Assembly (NCBI RefSeq): GCF_018070325.1
Contig: NZ_JAGPXY010000052.1
Location: forward strand, 1-47,218
DNA: 47,218 nucleotides
Source: Micromonospora sp. H61
Lineage (GTDB): Bacteria > Actinomycetota > Actinomycetes > Mycobacteriales > Micromonosporaceae
Direction of reading: 5' to 3'
Shown here: piece after piece, positions 22,085 through 29,543 of the stretch
Numbering within the stretch: the first letter of the stretch is position 1
How the letters are laid out: every line of letters starts with the position of its first letter
Made by a program: the position numbers and the translations under genes
The notes under the pieces: model-generated
Database searches by the model: none
Seen by the model: the letters and a program-made list of their open reading frames with translations, nothing else
What the model was told of the DNA's origin: nothing

Positions 22085-22309
22085 ATGACCGGAGCACACC
22101 CGGCGGACCCGGTGGCCGCCACCGACGACGACGCGGCCGAACTCATCTCTCAGTTGCGCGACTTGGCCGGGGCCGACCCGGTGGAGGTCCGGCAGGTGGT
22201 CGCCGAGGTGTTGGCCGCACTGGACCGGGCGGCGGGTGGGGCGCTCCGCGAGCATCTGCCGGAGACAATTCGGGTCGACGCGGGCTTGGACGCCTCCAGC
22301 CCGGCCTGA
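22085..22309 (+). CDS. Small conserved-looking hypothetical protein, 74 aa
   Basis: An acidic 74-residue protein with a mostly helical prediction: residues 14-30 (DDDAAELISQLRDLAGA), then DPVEVRQVVAEVLAALDRA (30-48) and a C-terminal ETIRVDAGLDASSPA. No signal peptide, membrane helix or known motif. Support comes from actinobacterial codon pattern with GC-rich third positions, the TACGCT box at leaderless spacing, and its compact fit between menG and the Rex-site region. I do not recognise it. Confidence 0.5.
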   Translation: MTGAHPADPVAATDDDAAELISQLRDLAGADPVEVRQVVAEVLAALDRAAGGALREHLPETIRVDAGLDASSPA

Positions 22310-22376
22310 CACCTGACCGCTGTGGACGGTGATGAGCTGTCACATCGGCGAGTTAGGTACCCCTGATCCTGCGCTG

Positions 22377-22394
22377 GTATGACGCCGGTCATAC
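22377..22394. promoter_or_regulatory. Perfect palindrome GTATGAC-GCCG-GTCATAC, probable operator
   Basis: Two 7-bp arms with a 4-bp centre. Its right arm overlaps a likely -10 (TACACT, 22392-22397) for menJ and possibly nuo. It is distinct from the Rex site 17 bp further on, so a second regulator is implied. The protein that binds it is unknown. Confidence 0.55.
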
Positions 22395-22410
22395 ACTCGT
22401 CCCGTCTGGC

Positions 22411-22428
22411 TTGTGAAGCATTTCACGA
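22411..22428. promoter_or_regulatory. Rex operator (TTGTGAA-GCAT-TTCACGA)
   Basis: Matches the Rex consensus TTGTGAA-N4-TTCACAA at 13 of 14 defined positions. Rex senses NADH/NAD+ and represses respiratory genes in actinobacteria, nuo among them in Streptomyces. The site lies 14 nt after the likely -10 (TACACT) and before the strong Shine-Dalgarno of the menJ candidate, so bound Rex would block early elongation. Confidence 0.8.
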
Positions 22429-22448
22429 GCGTGCGGGAGGAGGCGCGA

Positions 22449-23726
22449 ATGACCGCGGTGGAACATGACGCCGACGTCATTGTCGTGGGCGCCGGTCCCG
22501 GTGGGTCAGCGACTGCGTACCACCTGGCCCGGCACGGCGTACGGGTGCTGTTGTTGGAGAAGACCGAGTTCCCCCGGGAAAAGGTCTGCGGCGACGGGTT
22601 GACCCCGCGCGCCGTGCGCCAGCTCGTCCGGATGGGTGTGGACACCTCGCCCGAGGCGGGCTGGCTGCACAACCGCGGCCTGCGGGTCATCGGCGGCGGG
22701 GTGCGCCTCGAACTGGACTGGCCGGAGCTGGCCAGCTTCCCCAACTACGGTCTGGTGCGCACGCGGCTGGACTTCGACGACCTGCTCGCCCAGCGGGCGG
22801 TGGCCGCCGGCGCGAAACTGCGGACCAACGTCAACGTGCTAGGCCCGGTGCTCGACGGCGACGGCCGCGTCACCGGCGTCGAGGCGGAGGTCGGGCCGGG
22901 CAAGGAGCCCACCACCTTCCACGCCCCGCTGGTCGTCGCGGCGGACGGCGTCTCCGGCCGGTTCCCGCTCGCGCTCGGGCTGGCCAAGCGGGAGGACCGG
23001 CCGATCGGCGTCGCCGTCCGCCGCTACTACCGCTCGCCGGCCAAGCACGAGGACAACTACCTGGAGTCCTGGCTGGAGCTGCGCAGCAAGGACAGCGGCG
23101 ACAACCTGCTGCCCGGGTACGGCTGGATCTTCGGCCTCGGTGACGGGCGGGTCAACGTCGGGCTCGGCGTGCTCAACTCGTCCTCGGCGTTCGGCAAGAC
23201 CAACTACCGCCGGCTGCTCACCGACTGGCTCGCCAACACCCCGGAAGACTGGGGGATGACCGACGAGACCAACGCCGACGGCCCGATCCTCGGTGCCGCG
23301 CTGCCGATGGGCTTCAACCGGGTGCCCCACTACACCCGGGGTGTGCTGCTGGTCGGCGACTCGGGCGGCATGGTCAACCCGTTCAACGGCGAGGGCATCG
23401 CGTACGCGATGGAGTCCGGCGAACTGGCCGCGGAGGTCATGGTCCAGGCCCTCGCCCGCCCGGCCGGGCCGGAACGCGAGCGCGCGCTGCTGGCGTACCC
23501 GAACGAGCTGAAGGCCCGGCTCGGCGGCTACTACCGGCTGGGCGGCATCTTCGTGAAACTGATCGGCCGCCCCGAGATCATGCGGATCGCCACCAAACAC
23601 GGCATGCCGCACCCGACGCTGATGCGTTTCGTGCTCAAGCTGTTGGCCAACCTGACCGACCCGCGCGGCGGGGACGCGATGGATCGGGTCATCAACGCGA
23701 TGACGAAGGCCGCCCCAGCCGTATAA
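22449..23726 (+). CDS. Geranylgeranyl-reductase-family flavoprotein, menaquinone reductase candidate (MenJ-like)
   Basis: A 425-residue FAD-dependent oxidoreductase. N-terminal dinucleotide fold VGAGPGGSATAYHLARHG (13-30), then EKVCGDGLTPRAV, a DG-containing middle (VVAADGVSGRFPLALGL) and GDSGGMVNPFNGEGIAYAMESG, all typical of the geranylgeranyl reductase family. In mycobacteria the homologue MenJ saturates one isoprene unit of menaquinone; the place between menG and nuo makes that role likely here, but archaeal-type lipid or carotenoid reduction cannot be excluded. ATG 22449 follows GGGAGGAGG. A Rex site and a second palindrome lie just upstream. The gap to nuoA is 135 bp and co-transcription is possible. 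Confidence 0.85.
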   Translation: MTAVEHDADVIVVGAGPGGSATAYHLARHGVRVLLLEKTEFPREKVCGDGLTPRAVRQLVRMGVDTSPEAGWLHNRGLRVIGGGVRLELDWPELASFPNYGLVRTRLDFDDLLAQRAVAAGAKLRTNVNVLGPVLDGDGRVTGVEAEVGPGKEPTTFHAPLVVAADGVSGRFPLALGLAKREDRPIGVAVRRYYRSPAKHEDNYLESWLELRSKDSGDNLLPGYGWIFGLGDGRVNVGLGVLNSSSAFGKTNYRRLLTDWLANTPEDWGMTDETNADGPILGAALPMGFNRVPHYTRGVLLVGDSGGMVNPFNGEGIAYAMESGELAAEVMVQALARPAGPERERALLAYPNELKARLGGYYRLGGIFVKLIGRPEIMRIATKHGMPHPTLMRFVLKLLANLTDPRGGDAMDRVINAMTKAAPAV

Positions 23727-23861
23727 GTAGGACGGCATCGGCGCTGGTCACGGCACCGATGCCGACAAAGATCGACCCCCGCCGACTGCCACTGCGAGGG
23801 ACGTGAATAGTGTGATTTTCGTCAAGCACCGAGGGCAGGGAAGGACGAGCAGGAGAAAACG

Positions 23862-24227
23862 ATGTCGCTCTCGCCTTACGCACCGATCATCGGGCTGTTC
23901 GCCCTCGCCGCGGCGTTCTCGCTGTTTTCCGTTGGCGCCGCCCGCTTCGCCGGTCCCCGTCGCTACAACAAGGCCAAACTCGAGGCTTACGAGTGCGGCA
24001 TCGAGCCCAGCCCGCAGCCGGTCGGCGGCGGGCGGTTCCCGATCAAGTTCTACCTGACGGCGATGCTCTTCATCGTCTTCGACATCGAGATCATCTTCCT
24101 CTACCCCTGGGCGGTCTCGTTCGACGCTCTGCCGATCTTCGGCTTCGTGGAGATGGTCCTGTTCATCGTCGCGGTCTTCGTTGCGTACGCCTACGTGTGG
24201 CGGCGCGGCGGCCTGGACTGGGACTGA
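23862..24227 (+). CDS. nuoA: NADH-quinone oxidoreductase subunit A
   Basis: A 121-residue membrane subunit with three helices (about 8-28, 64-84, 92-112). Conserved features are YECGIEP (43-49), the loop that closes the quinone cavity at the matrix-arm junction, and FDIEIIFLYPWA (73-84). ATG 23862 has an AGGAG site 8 nt upstream. First gene of the 14-gene nuo operon; the 135-bp gap before it has no strong promoter match (a weak TAGTGT at 23808-23813). Confidence 0.95.
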   Translation: MSLSPYAPIIGLFALAAAFSLFSVGAARFAGPRRYNKAKLEAYECGIEPSPQPVGGGRFPIKFYLTAMLFIVFDIEIIFLYPWAVSFDALPIFGFVEMVLFIVAVFVAYAYVWRRGGLDWD

Positions 24228-24241
24228 GGAAGGAACGTCAG

Positions 24242-24919
24242 ATGGGCATCGAGGAGAAGCTTCCCGCCGGCGTCCTGCTCACCTCGGTGGAGAAGCTGGT
24301 CAACTGGTCTCGGAAGTCGTCCGTGTGGGGCGCCACCTTCGGCCTGGCCTGCTGCGCCATCGAGATGATGGCCGCCGGTGGTCCGCACTACGACATGGGC
24401 CGCTGGGGCATGGAGGTCTTCCGGGCGTCGCCCCGGCAGGCCGACCTGATGATCGTGGCCGGCCGGGTGAGTCAGAAGATGGCGCCGGTGCTGCGCCAGA
24501 TCTACGACCAGATGGCCGAGCCGCGCTGGGTGCTCTCGATGGGCGTCTGCGCCAGCAGCGGCGGCATGTTCAACAACTACGCGATCGTGCAGGGCGTCGA
24601 CCACGTGGTGCCTGTCGACATGTACCTGCCCGGCTGCCCGCCCCGGCCGGAGATGCTCATCGACGCGATCCTCAAGCTCCGCGAGAAGATCATGTATGAG
24701 CCGCTGGGCCCGAACGGCCGCAAGATGCTGGCGGCCCGCCAGGAGCGCGGCGACGTTCCGATCGTGCCCTACGGCTCGATGCCCTCCTCGTACCGCAGCG
24801 ACAAGGCCCGGCGCGCCGAGTGGACCCGGGCGGTCCGCGAGGGCCGCGAGGAGCAGCTGCGCATCGAGAACTGGATGAACGCTCAGAACCACCTCCACCC
24901 GCAGGCAGGCCCGAAATGA
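24242..24919 (+). CDS. nuoB: NADH-quinone oxidoreductase subunit B
   Basis: A 225-residue subunit holding the terminal 4Fe-4S cluster N2, which reduces quinone. Ligands Cys37 and Cys38 (LACCAIEMM), Cys103 (GVCASSGG) and Cys132 (LPGCPPRPE) are all present. The C-terminal 60 residues (from about 165) form a charged extension with SSYRSDKARRAEW, common in actinobacterial NuoB. AGGAACG upstream of the ATG serves as ribosome site; the stop overlaps the nuoC ATG. Confidence 0.96.
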   Translation: MGIEEKLPAGVLLTSVEKLVNWSRKSSVWGATFGLACCAIEMMAAGGPHYDMGRWGMEVFRASPRQADLMIVAGRVSQKMAPVLRQIYDQMAEPRWVLSMGVCASSGGMFNNYAIVQGVDHVVPVDMYLPGCPPRPEMLIDAILKLREKIMYEPLGPNGRKMLAARQERGDVPIVPYGSMPSSYRSDKARRAEWTRAVREGREEQLRIENWMNAQNHLHPQAGPK

Positions 24920-25653
24920 CGTCACCCACGGACAAGCCAAACGACGGCGGAGTGCCGCTGCCGGTGGTGCCGGCCGGCGCCACCAGTGGTGCCCCCGCCG
25001 AGTTCCCGCCGGCCAGCCCGGCCGGTCGCGGGATGTTCGGCAACCAGGGCACCGGCGACGTGTCCGGCTACGGCGGCCTGGTCCGCCAGCGCCAGCCCAT
25101 CGAGGAGGCGTCCCGGCCGTACGGGGGCTACTTCGACGAGGTCCGCGACGCGCTGGAGGAGGCGTACCCGGCCTTCAACGACGCGATCGAGAAGGTCGTC
25201 GTCGACCGGGGTGAGCTGACCCTGCACGTACGCCCGGAGCGGATCGCCGAGGTGTGCCAGGTGATGCGGGACGACCTGGCGCTGCGGTTCGAGCTGTGCT
25301 CCTCGGTGTCCGGTGCGGACTACCTGGGCGCCGACGAACGCCGGCTGCACGTGGTCTACCTGCTCACCTCGATGACGTACCGGCGGCGGGTCCGGCTGGA
25401 GGCTGCGGTCTCCGTCGAGGCCCCGCACCTGCCCAGCGTGACCGCCATCTACCCGACGGCGGACTGGCAGGAGCGCGAGGCGTACGACATGTTCGGCATC
25501 GTCTTCGACGGCCACCCCAACCTGACCCGGATCCTCATGCCGGACGACTGGGAGGGCCACCCGCAGCGCAAGGACTACCCGCTCGGCGGCGTCCCCGTCG
25601 AGTACAAGGGCGCGGAGATCCAGCCGCCGAACGAGCGGAGGTCGTACCAGTGA
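24916..25653 (+). CDS. nuoC: NADH-quinone oxidoreductase subunit C
   Basis: A 245-residue 30-kDa-type subunit of the peripheral arm. A Pro/Gly-rich N-terminal extension (residues 1-55) precedes the conserved domain, which ends with WQEREAYDMFGIVFDGHPNL and RILMPDDWEGHPQRKDYPL. Not fused to NuoD, unlike in enterobacteria. ATG overlaps the nuoB stop. The following 55-bp gap to nuoD is the largest in this half of the operon and carries a repeat-like sequence. Confidence 0.95.
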   Translation: MTSPTDKPNDGGVPLPVVPAGATSGAPAEFPPASPAGRGMFGNQGTGDVSGYGGLVRQRQPIEEASRPYGGYFDEVRDALEEAYPAFNDAIEKVVVDRGELTLHVRPERIAEVCQVMRDDLALRFELCSSVSGADYLGADERRLHVVYLLTSMTYRRRVRLEAAVSVEAPHLPSVTAIYPTADWQEREAYDMFGIVFDGHPNLTRILMPDDWEGHPQRKDYPLGGVPVEYKGAEIQPPNERRSYQ

Positions 25654-25708
25654 GCGCGAGGAGTGCAGCGGAGCGGAGCCCCGCAGTCGCGATCGGAGGG
25701 CCGGCGCT
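25654..25708. repeat. Repeat-like spacer between nuoC and nuoD
   Basis: The 55-bp gap contains GAGTGCAGCGGAGCGGAG followed by CCCCGCAGTCGCGATCGG. It is built of AGCG/GAGCG modules with a short self-complementary part (GCGG ... CCCGC), and resembles spacer sequences I recall as recurrent in Micromonospora genomes. It ends in GGAGGG, the ribosome site of nuoD. Confidence 0.45.
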
Positions 25709-27034
25709 GTGACGACGTCGAACTACGCCAGCGAGCGCGAAACCGACGAGGGCCGGGTCTTCACCGTCACCGGTGGGGACTGGGACACGATCGTCTCGGG
25801 CACCGACCCGATCAACGACGAGCGCATCGTTGTCAACATGGGTCCGCAGCACCCGTCCACGCACGGGGTGCTGCGGCTGATCCTGGAGCTGGAGGGCGAG
25901 ACGGTCCGCGAGGCCCGCTCGGTCATCGGCTACCTGCACACCGGCATCGAGAAGAACCTCGAATACCGCAACTGGGTCCAGGGCTCGACGTTCGTCACCC
26001 GGATGGACTACCTCGCCCCGATCTTCAACGAGACGGCGTACGCCCTCGCGGTCGAGAAGCTGCTCGGCATCACCGACGACATCACCGAGCGGGCCACCAC
26101 GATCCGCGTGCTGATGATGGAGCTCAACCGGATCTCGTCGCACCTGGTCTGGCTGGCCACCACCGGCATGGAGCTGGGCGCGATCTCGATCATGCTGTAC
26201 GGCTTCCGGGAGCGGGAGTACATCCTCGACATCTTCGAGACCATCACCGGCCTGCGGATGAACCACGCGTACGTGCGGCCGGGCGGTGTGGCGCAGGACG
26301 TGCCGGACGACGCGATCGTCAAGATCCGCGAGTTCCTCAAGATGATGCCGAAGAAGCTCAAGGAGTACGAGGACCTCCTCTCCGGCCAACCGATCTGGAC
26401 CGAGCGGACGAAGAACGTCGCGGTGCTGGACGTCACCGGCTGTGTGGCGCTCGGCATCACCGGCCCCGTGCTGCGCTCCGCCGGCCTCGCCTGGGACCTG
26501 CGCAAGACCATGCCGTACTGCGGCTACGAGACGTACGAGTTCGACGTGCCGACCCACCCCGACGGTGACGTGTGGGGTCGCTACCAGGTCCGGCTCGCCG
26601 AGATCCGGGAGTCGATGAAGCTGGTCGAGCAGGCGCTGGACCGGCTCCGTCCGGGCCCGGTGATGGTCGCCGACCGCAAGATCGCCTGGCCGGCGCAGCT
26701 CGCCATCGGCGTGGACGGCATGGGCAACTCGCTGGAGCACGTCGCGAAGATCATGGGTCAGTCGATGGAGTCGCTGATCCACCACTTCAAGCTGGTGACC
26801 GAGGGCTTCCGGGTCCCGCCCGGCCAGGTGTACGTCGCCATCGAGGCGCCCCGCGGCGAGCTGGGCGTCCACGCGGTCTCCGACGGTGGCACCCGGCCCT
26901 ACCGGGTGCACTACCGGGAGCCGAGCTTCGTCAACCTGCAGGCCCTCCCGGCGATGGCCGAGGGCGGTCTGATCGCCGACGTGATCGCCGGCGGCGCCTC
27001 GTTGGACCCGGTGATGGGTGGGTGTGACCGATGA
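25709..27034 (+). CDS. nuoD: NADH-quinone oxidoreductase subunit D
   Basis: A 441-residue 49-kDa-type subunit forming the quinone pocket with NuoB. MGPQHPSTHGVLRL (about 43-56) contains the quinone-contacting His; GYLHTGIEKNLEYRNW and YVRPGGVAQDVPDD are intact. The C-terminus reads DPVMGGCDR where most homologues have a GEVDR-like end, an unusual Cys in the quinone-site loop that is worth confirming. GTG start preceded by GGAGGG; stop overlaps the nuoE ATG. Confidence 0.95.
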   Translation: MTTSNYASERETDEGRVFTVTGGDWDTIVSGTDPINDERIVVNMGPQHPSTHGVLRLILELEGETVREARSVIGYLHTGIEKNLEYRNWVQGSTFVTRMDYLAPIFNETAYALAVEKLLGITDDITERATTIRVLMMELNRISSHLVWLATTGMELGAISIMLYGFREREYILDIFETITGLRMNHAYVRPGGVAQDVPDDAIVKIREFLKMMPKKLKEYEDLLSGQPIWTERTKNVAVLDVTGCVALGITGPVLRSAGLAWDLRKTMPYCGYETYEFDVPTHPDGDVWGRYQVRLAEIRESMKLVEQALDRLRPGPVMVADRKIAWPAQLAIGVDGMGNSLEHVAKIMGQSMESLIHHFKLVTEGFRVPPGQVYVAIEAPRGELGVHAVSDGGTRPYRVHYREPSFVNLQALPAMAEGGLIADVIAGGASLDPVMGGCDR

Positions 27035-28230
27035 CGACGACTTTCACTGACGAGACCCGGGAGCGGGCGCGCGACATCATCGCCCGTTACCCGGCGGACC
27101 GGTCCCGCTCGGCGTTGCTGCCGCTGCTGCACCTGGTGCAGGCCGAAGAGGGGTACGTCTCCCCGGCCGGGGTCGCGTTCTGCGCCGAGGTGCTGGGGCT
27201 GAACAAGGCCCAGGTCGGCGCGGTGGCGACCTTCTACACGATGTACAAGCGCAAGCCGACCGGTGACTTCCTGGTCAGCGTCTGCACCAACACGATGTGC
27301 AACGTGCTCGGTGGCCAGGAGGTCTACGACACCCTCGCCGAGCACCTCGGCGTCGGGCACGACGAGACCACAGCGGACGGCACGATCACGCTGGAGCACG
27401 CCGAGTGCCTGGCGGCGTGCGACTACGGCCCGGTGATGACCGTCAACTACGACTTCTTCGACGGCGTGGACGCCTCCACCGCTGTCGGTGTGGTCGACGA
27501 GCTGCGGGCCGGCGGTCGGCCGATGCCGACCCGGGGTGCGCGGCTCTGCACGCTCAAGGAGATGGCGGTGCAGCTCGCCGGTTTCGCCGACGAGCGCGAC
27601 GGTGCGGTCGCCGACGGCGGGCCGGGCGAGCCCACCCTGCGCGGGCTGCGGCTGGCCCAGCAGCACGGCGTCTCGGTGCCGGGCTTCGACCCGAACACCC
27701 CGATCCGCAGCAAGGCCGAGGCCGACAAGGCCGCTGCCGAGGCGAAGGCGAAGGCGGAGGCCGCCAAACCGGCGCCCGTCGAGGCCAGCGCGGCGCCGGT
27801 CAAGGGTGGCGACGGGGCGTCCGCCCCGACGGGGGCGGCCGGGGTCGCCGGGCCGGCGAAGCCGGCAGAGACCACCGAGCCGGCGAGGCCAGAGGCCGCC
27901 AGTGGCAGCACCACGCGGGACGTCAAGGCACCGGACGACAAGTCGCCGCAGGTGCGTACCGCCGAGACCCGGCAGCCGGACGCAAGCACGGCAGTGCCGG
28001 ACGCCCCCGGCACGAAGGTCCCGACGGACGGCACCGGCACCGCGCCCGCGGCTGGCGACGCGCGGTCGGCCGAGGCCGCCGGCGTGGCGGCCAACGCGCC
28101 GGCCGGCGACGGCAAGCCCGCCGGCGACGAGGCCGGGGCGCAGGAGCGCAACCTCACCGAAGCGAAGGCTGGGACGGACGCCGACGGCACCGGACCGGCG
28201 GACGCGAACGAAACGGGGGCCCAGAAGTGA
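27031..28230 (+). CDS. nuoE: NADH-quinone oxidoreductase subunit E with a long C-terminal extension
   Basis: A 399-residue protein. Residues 1-225 are the 24-kDa thioredoxin-like subunit with 2Fe-2S cluster N1a: Cys85, Cys90 (CTNTMC), Cys126 and Cys130 (ECLAAC). From about 229 to 399 there is a low-complexity tail rich in Ala, Lys, Glu, Pro, Thr and Gly, first a helical Ala/Lys/Glu part (KAEADKAAAEAKAKAEAAK), then disordered. Typical NuoE is 160-250 residues, so the tail nearly doubles it. ATG overlaps nuoD, stop overlaps nuoF GTG, so no frameshift created the tail. Confidence 0.93.
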   Translation: MTTTFTDETRERARDIIARYPADRSRSALLPLLHLVQAEEGYVSPAGVAFCAEVLGLNKAQVGAVATFYTMYKRKPTGDFLVSVCTNTMCNVLGGQEVYDTLAEHLGVGHDETTADGTITLEHAECLAACDYGPVMTVNYDFFDGVDASTAVGVVDELRAGGRPMPTRGARLCTLKEMAVQLAGFADERDGAVADGGPGEPTLRGLRLAQQHGVSVPGFDPNTPIRSKAEADKAAAEAKAKAEAAKPAPVEASAAPVKGGDGASAPTGAAGVAGPAKPAETTEPARPEAASGSTTRDVKAPDDKSPQVRTAETRQPDASTAVPDAPGTKVPTDGTGTAPAAGDARSAEAAGVAANAPAGDGKPAGDEAGAQERNLTEAKAGTDADGTGPADANETGAQK

Positions 28231-29543
28231 CCACTCCCCGCCCGGAGACGCTGGCCAAGCTGACGCCGGTGCTGACCAAGCGCTGGCTCTCGCCGGACGC
28301 CTGGCGCATCGGCACGTACGAGCAGTTGGACGGCTACGCCGCGCTGCGCAAGGCGCTCAAGGCCCACCCGGACGACCTGATCCAGTTGATCAAGGATTCC
28401 GGGCTGCGGGGCCGTGGCGGCGCCGGCTTCCCCACCGGCCTCAAGTGGGGCTTCATTCCGCAGGGCGACGGCAAGCCGCACTACCTGGTGGTCAACGCCG
28501 ACGAGGGCGAGCCGGGCACCTGCAAGGACCTGCCGCTGATGACCCACGACCCGCACGCGCTGGTCGAGGGCGTCATCATCGCGTCGTACGCGATCCGGGC
28601 CGCCCGCGCCTACATCTACATCCGGGGCGAGGCGGTGCACGCCGCGCGTCGGCTGCGCAACGCGGTCCAGGAGGCGTACGACAAGGGTTACCTGGGCCGG
28701 AACATCCTGCGCAGCGGCTACGACCTGGAGCTGGTGGTGCACTCCGGCGCCGGGGCGTACATCTGCGGCGAGGAGACGGCGCTGCTGGACTCGCTGGAGG
28801 GGTTCCGGGGTCAGCCCCGGCTGCGCCCGCCGTTCCCGGCCACCCACGGCCTGTACGCGAGCCCGACGGTGGTGAACAACGTCGGCACCATCGCCAGCGT
28901 GCCGCCGATCGTGCTCGGTGGGGCCGACTGGTGGAAGAGCATGGGCACCGAGAAGTCCTCCGGGCCGATGATCTACTCGCTCTCCGGCCGGGTCGCCAAC
29001 CCGGGCCAGTACGAGTGCTCGATGGGTGTCACGCTGCGCGAGCTGCTGGAGCTGGCCGGCGGCATGCAGCCTGGCCACAACCTGCGGTTCTGGACCCCGG
29101 GCGGCTCGTCCACCCCGCTGCTCGCCGCCGAGCACCTGGACGTGCCACTGGACTTCGAGGGGGTGGCGGCGGCCGGCTCGATCCTCGGCACCACTGCCAC
29201 CCAGATCTTCTCCGACCAGGACTGCCCGGTCTACGCGACGTACCGGTGGCTGGAGTTCTACCACCACGAGTCGTGCGGCAAGTGCACCCCGTGCCGTGAG
29301 GGCAACTACTGGATGGTCCGGGTCTACCGGCGGATCCTCGCCGGTCAGGGCACCCACGAAGACCTGGACACCCTGCTGGACACCTGCGACAACATCCTCG
29401 GCCGCTCGTTCTGCGGTCTGGGTGACGGCGCGACCAGCTCGGTCACCTCCTCGCTGCAGTACTTCAAGCAGGACTACCTCGACTACATCGAGGGTCGGAC
29501 CGCACCCAAGCTGTCGGAGAAGACCCTGGTAGGGGCGCACTGA
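28227..29543 (+). CDS. nuoF: NADH-quinone oxidoreductase subunit F
   Basis: A 438-residue NADH-oxidising subunit with FMN and 4Fe-4S cluster N3. The nucleotide/FMN region has GRGGAGFPTG (62-71), NADEGEPGTCKD (90-101) and AYICGEETALL (177-187). Cluster ligands are Cys350, Cys353, Cys356 (SCGKCTPC) and Cys396. GTG start overlaps nuoE as GTGA; the stop shares its last base with the nuoG ATG. Confidence 0.96.
   Translation: MTTPRPETLAKLTPVLTKRWLSPDAWRIGTYEQLDGYAALRKALKAHPDDLIQLIKDSGLRGRGGAGFPTGLKWGFIPQGDGKPHYLVVNADEGEPGTCKDLPLMTHDPHALVEGVIIASYAIRAARAYIYIRGEAVHAARRLRNAVQEAYDKGYLGRNILRSGYDLELVVHSGAGAYICGEETALLDSLEGFRGQPRLRPPFPATHGLYASPTVVNNVGTIASVPPIVLGGADWWKSMGTEKSSGPMIYSLSGRVANPGQYECSMGVTLRELLELAGGMQPGHNLRFWTPGGSSTPLLAAEHLDVPLDFEGVAAAGSILGTTATQIFSDQDCPVYATYRWLEFYHHESCGKCTPCREGNYWMVRVYRRILAGQGTHEDLDTLLDTCDNILGRSFCGLGDGATSSVTSSLQYFKQDYLDYIEGRTAPKLSEKTLVGAH

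Noticed and set aside
23801..23820. Possible second Rex site before nuoA (GTGAATAGTGTGA)
   Set aside because: Only a half-site; the second half does not form the TTCACAA arm at the right spacing.
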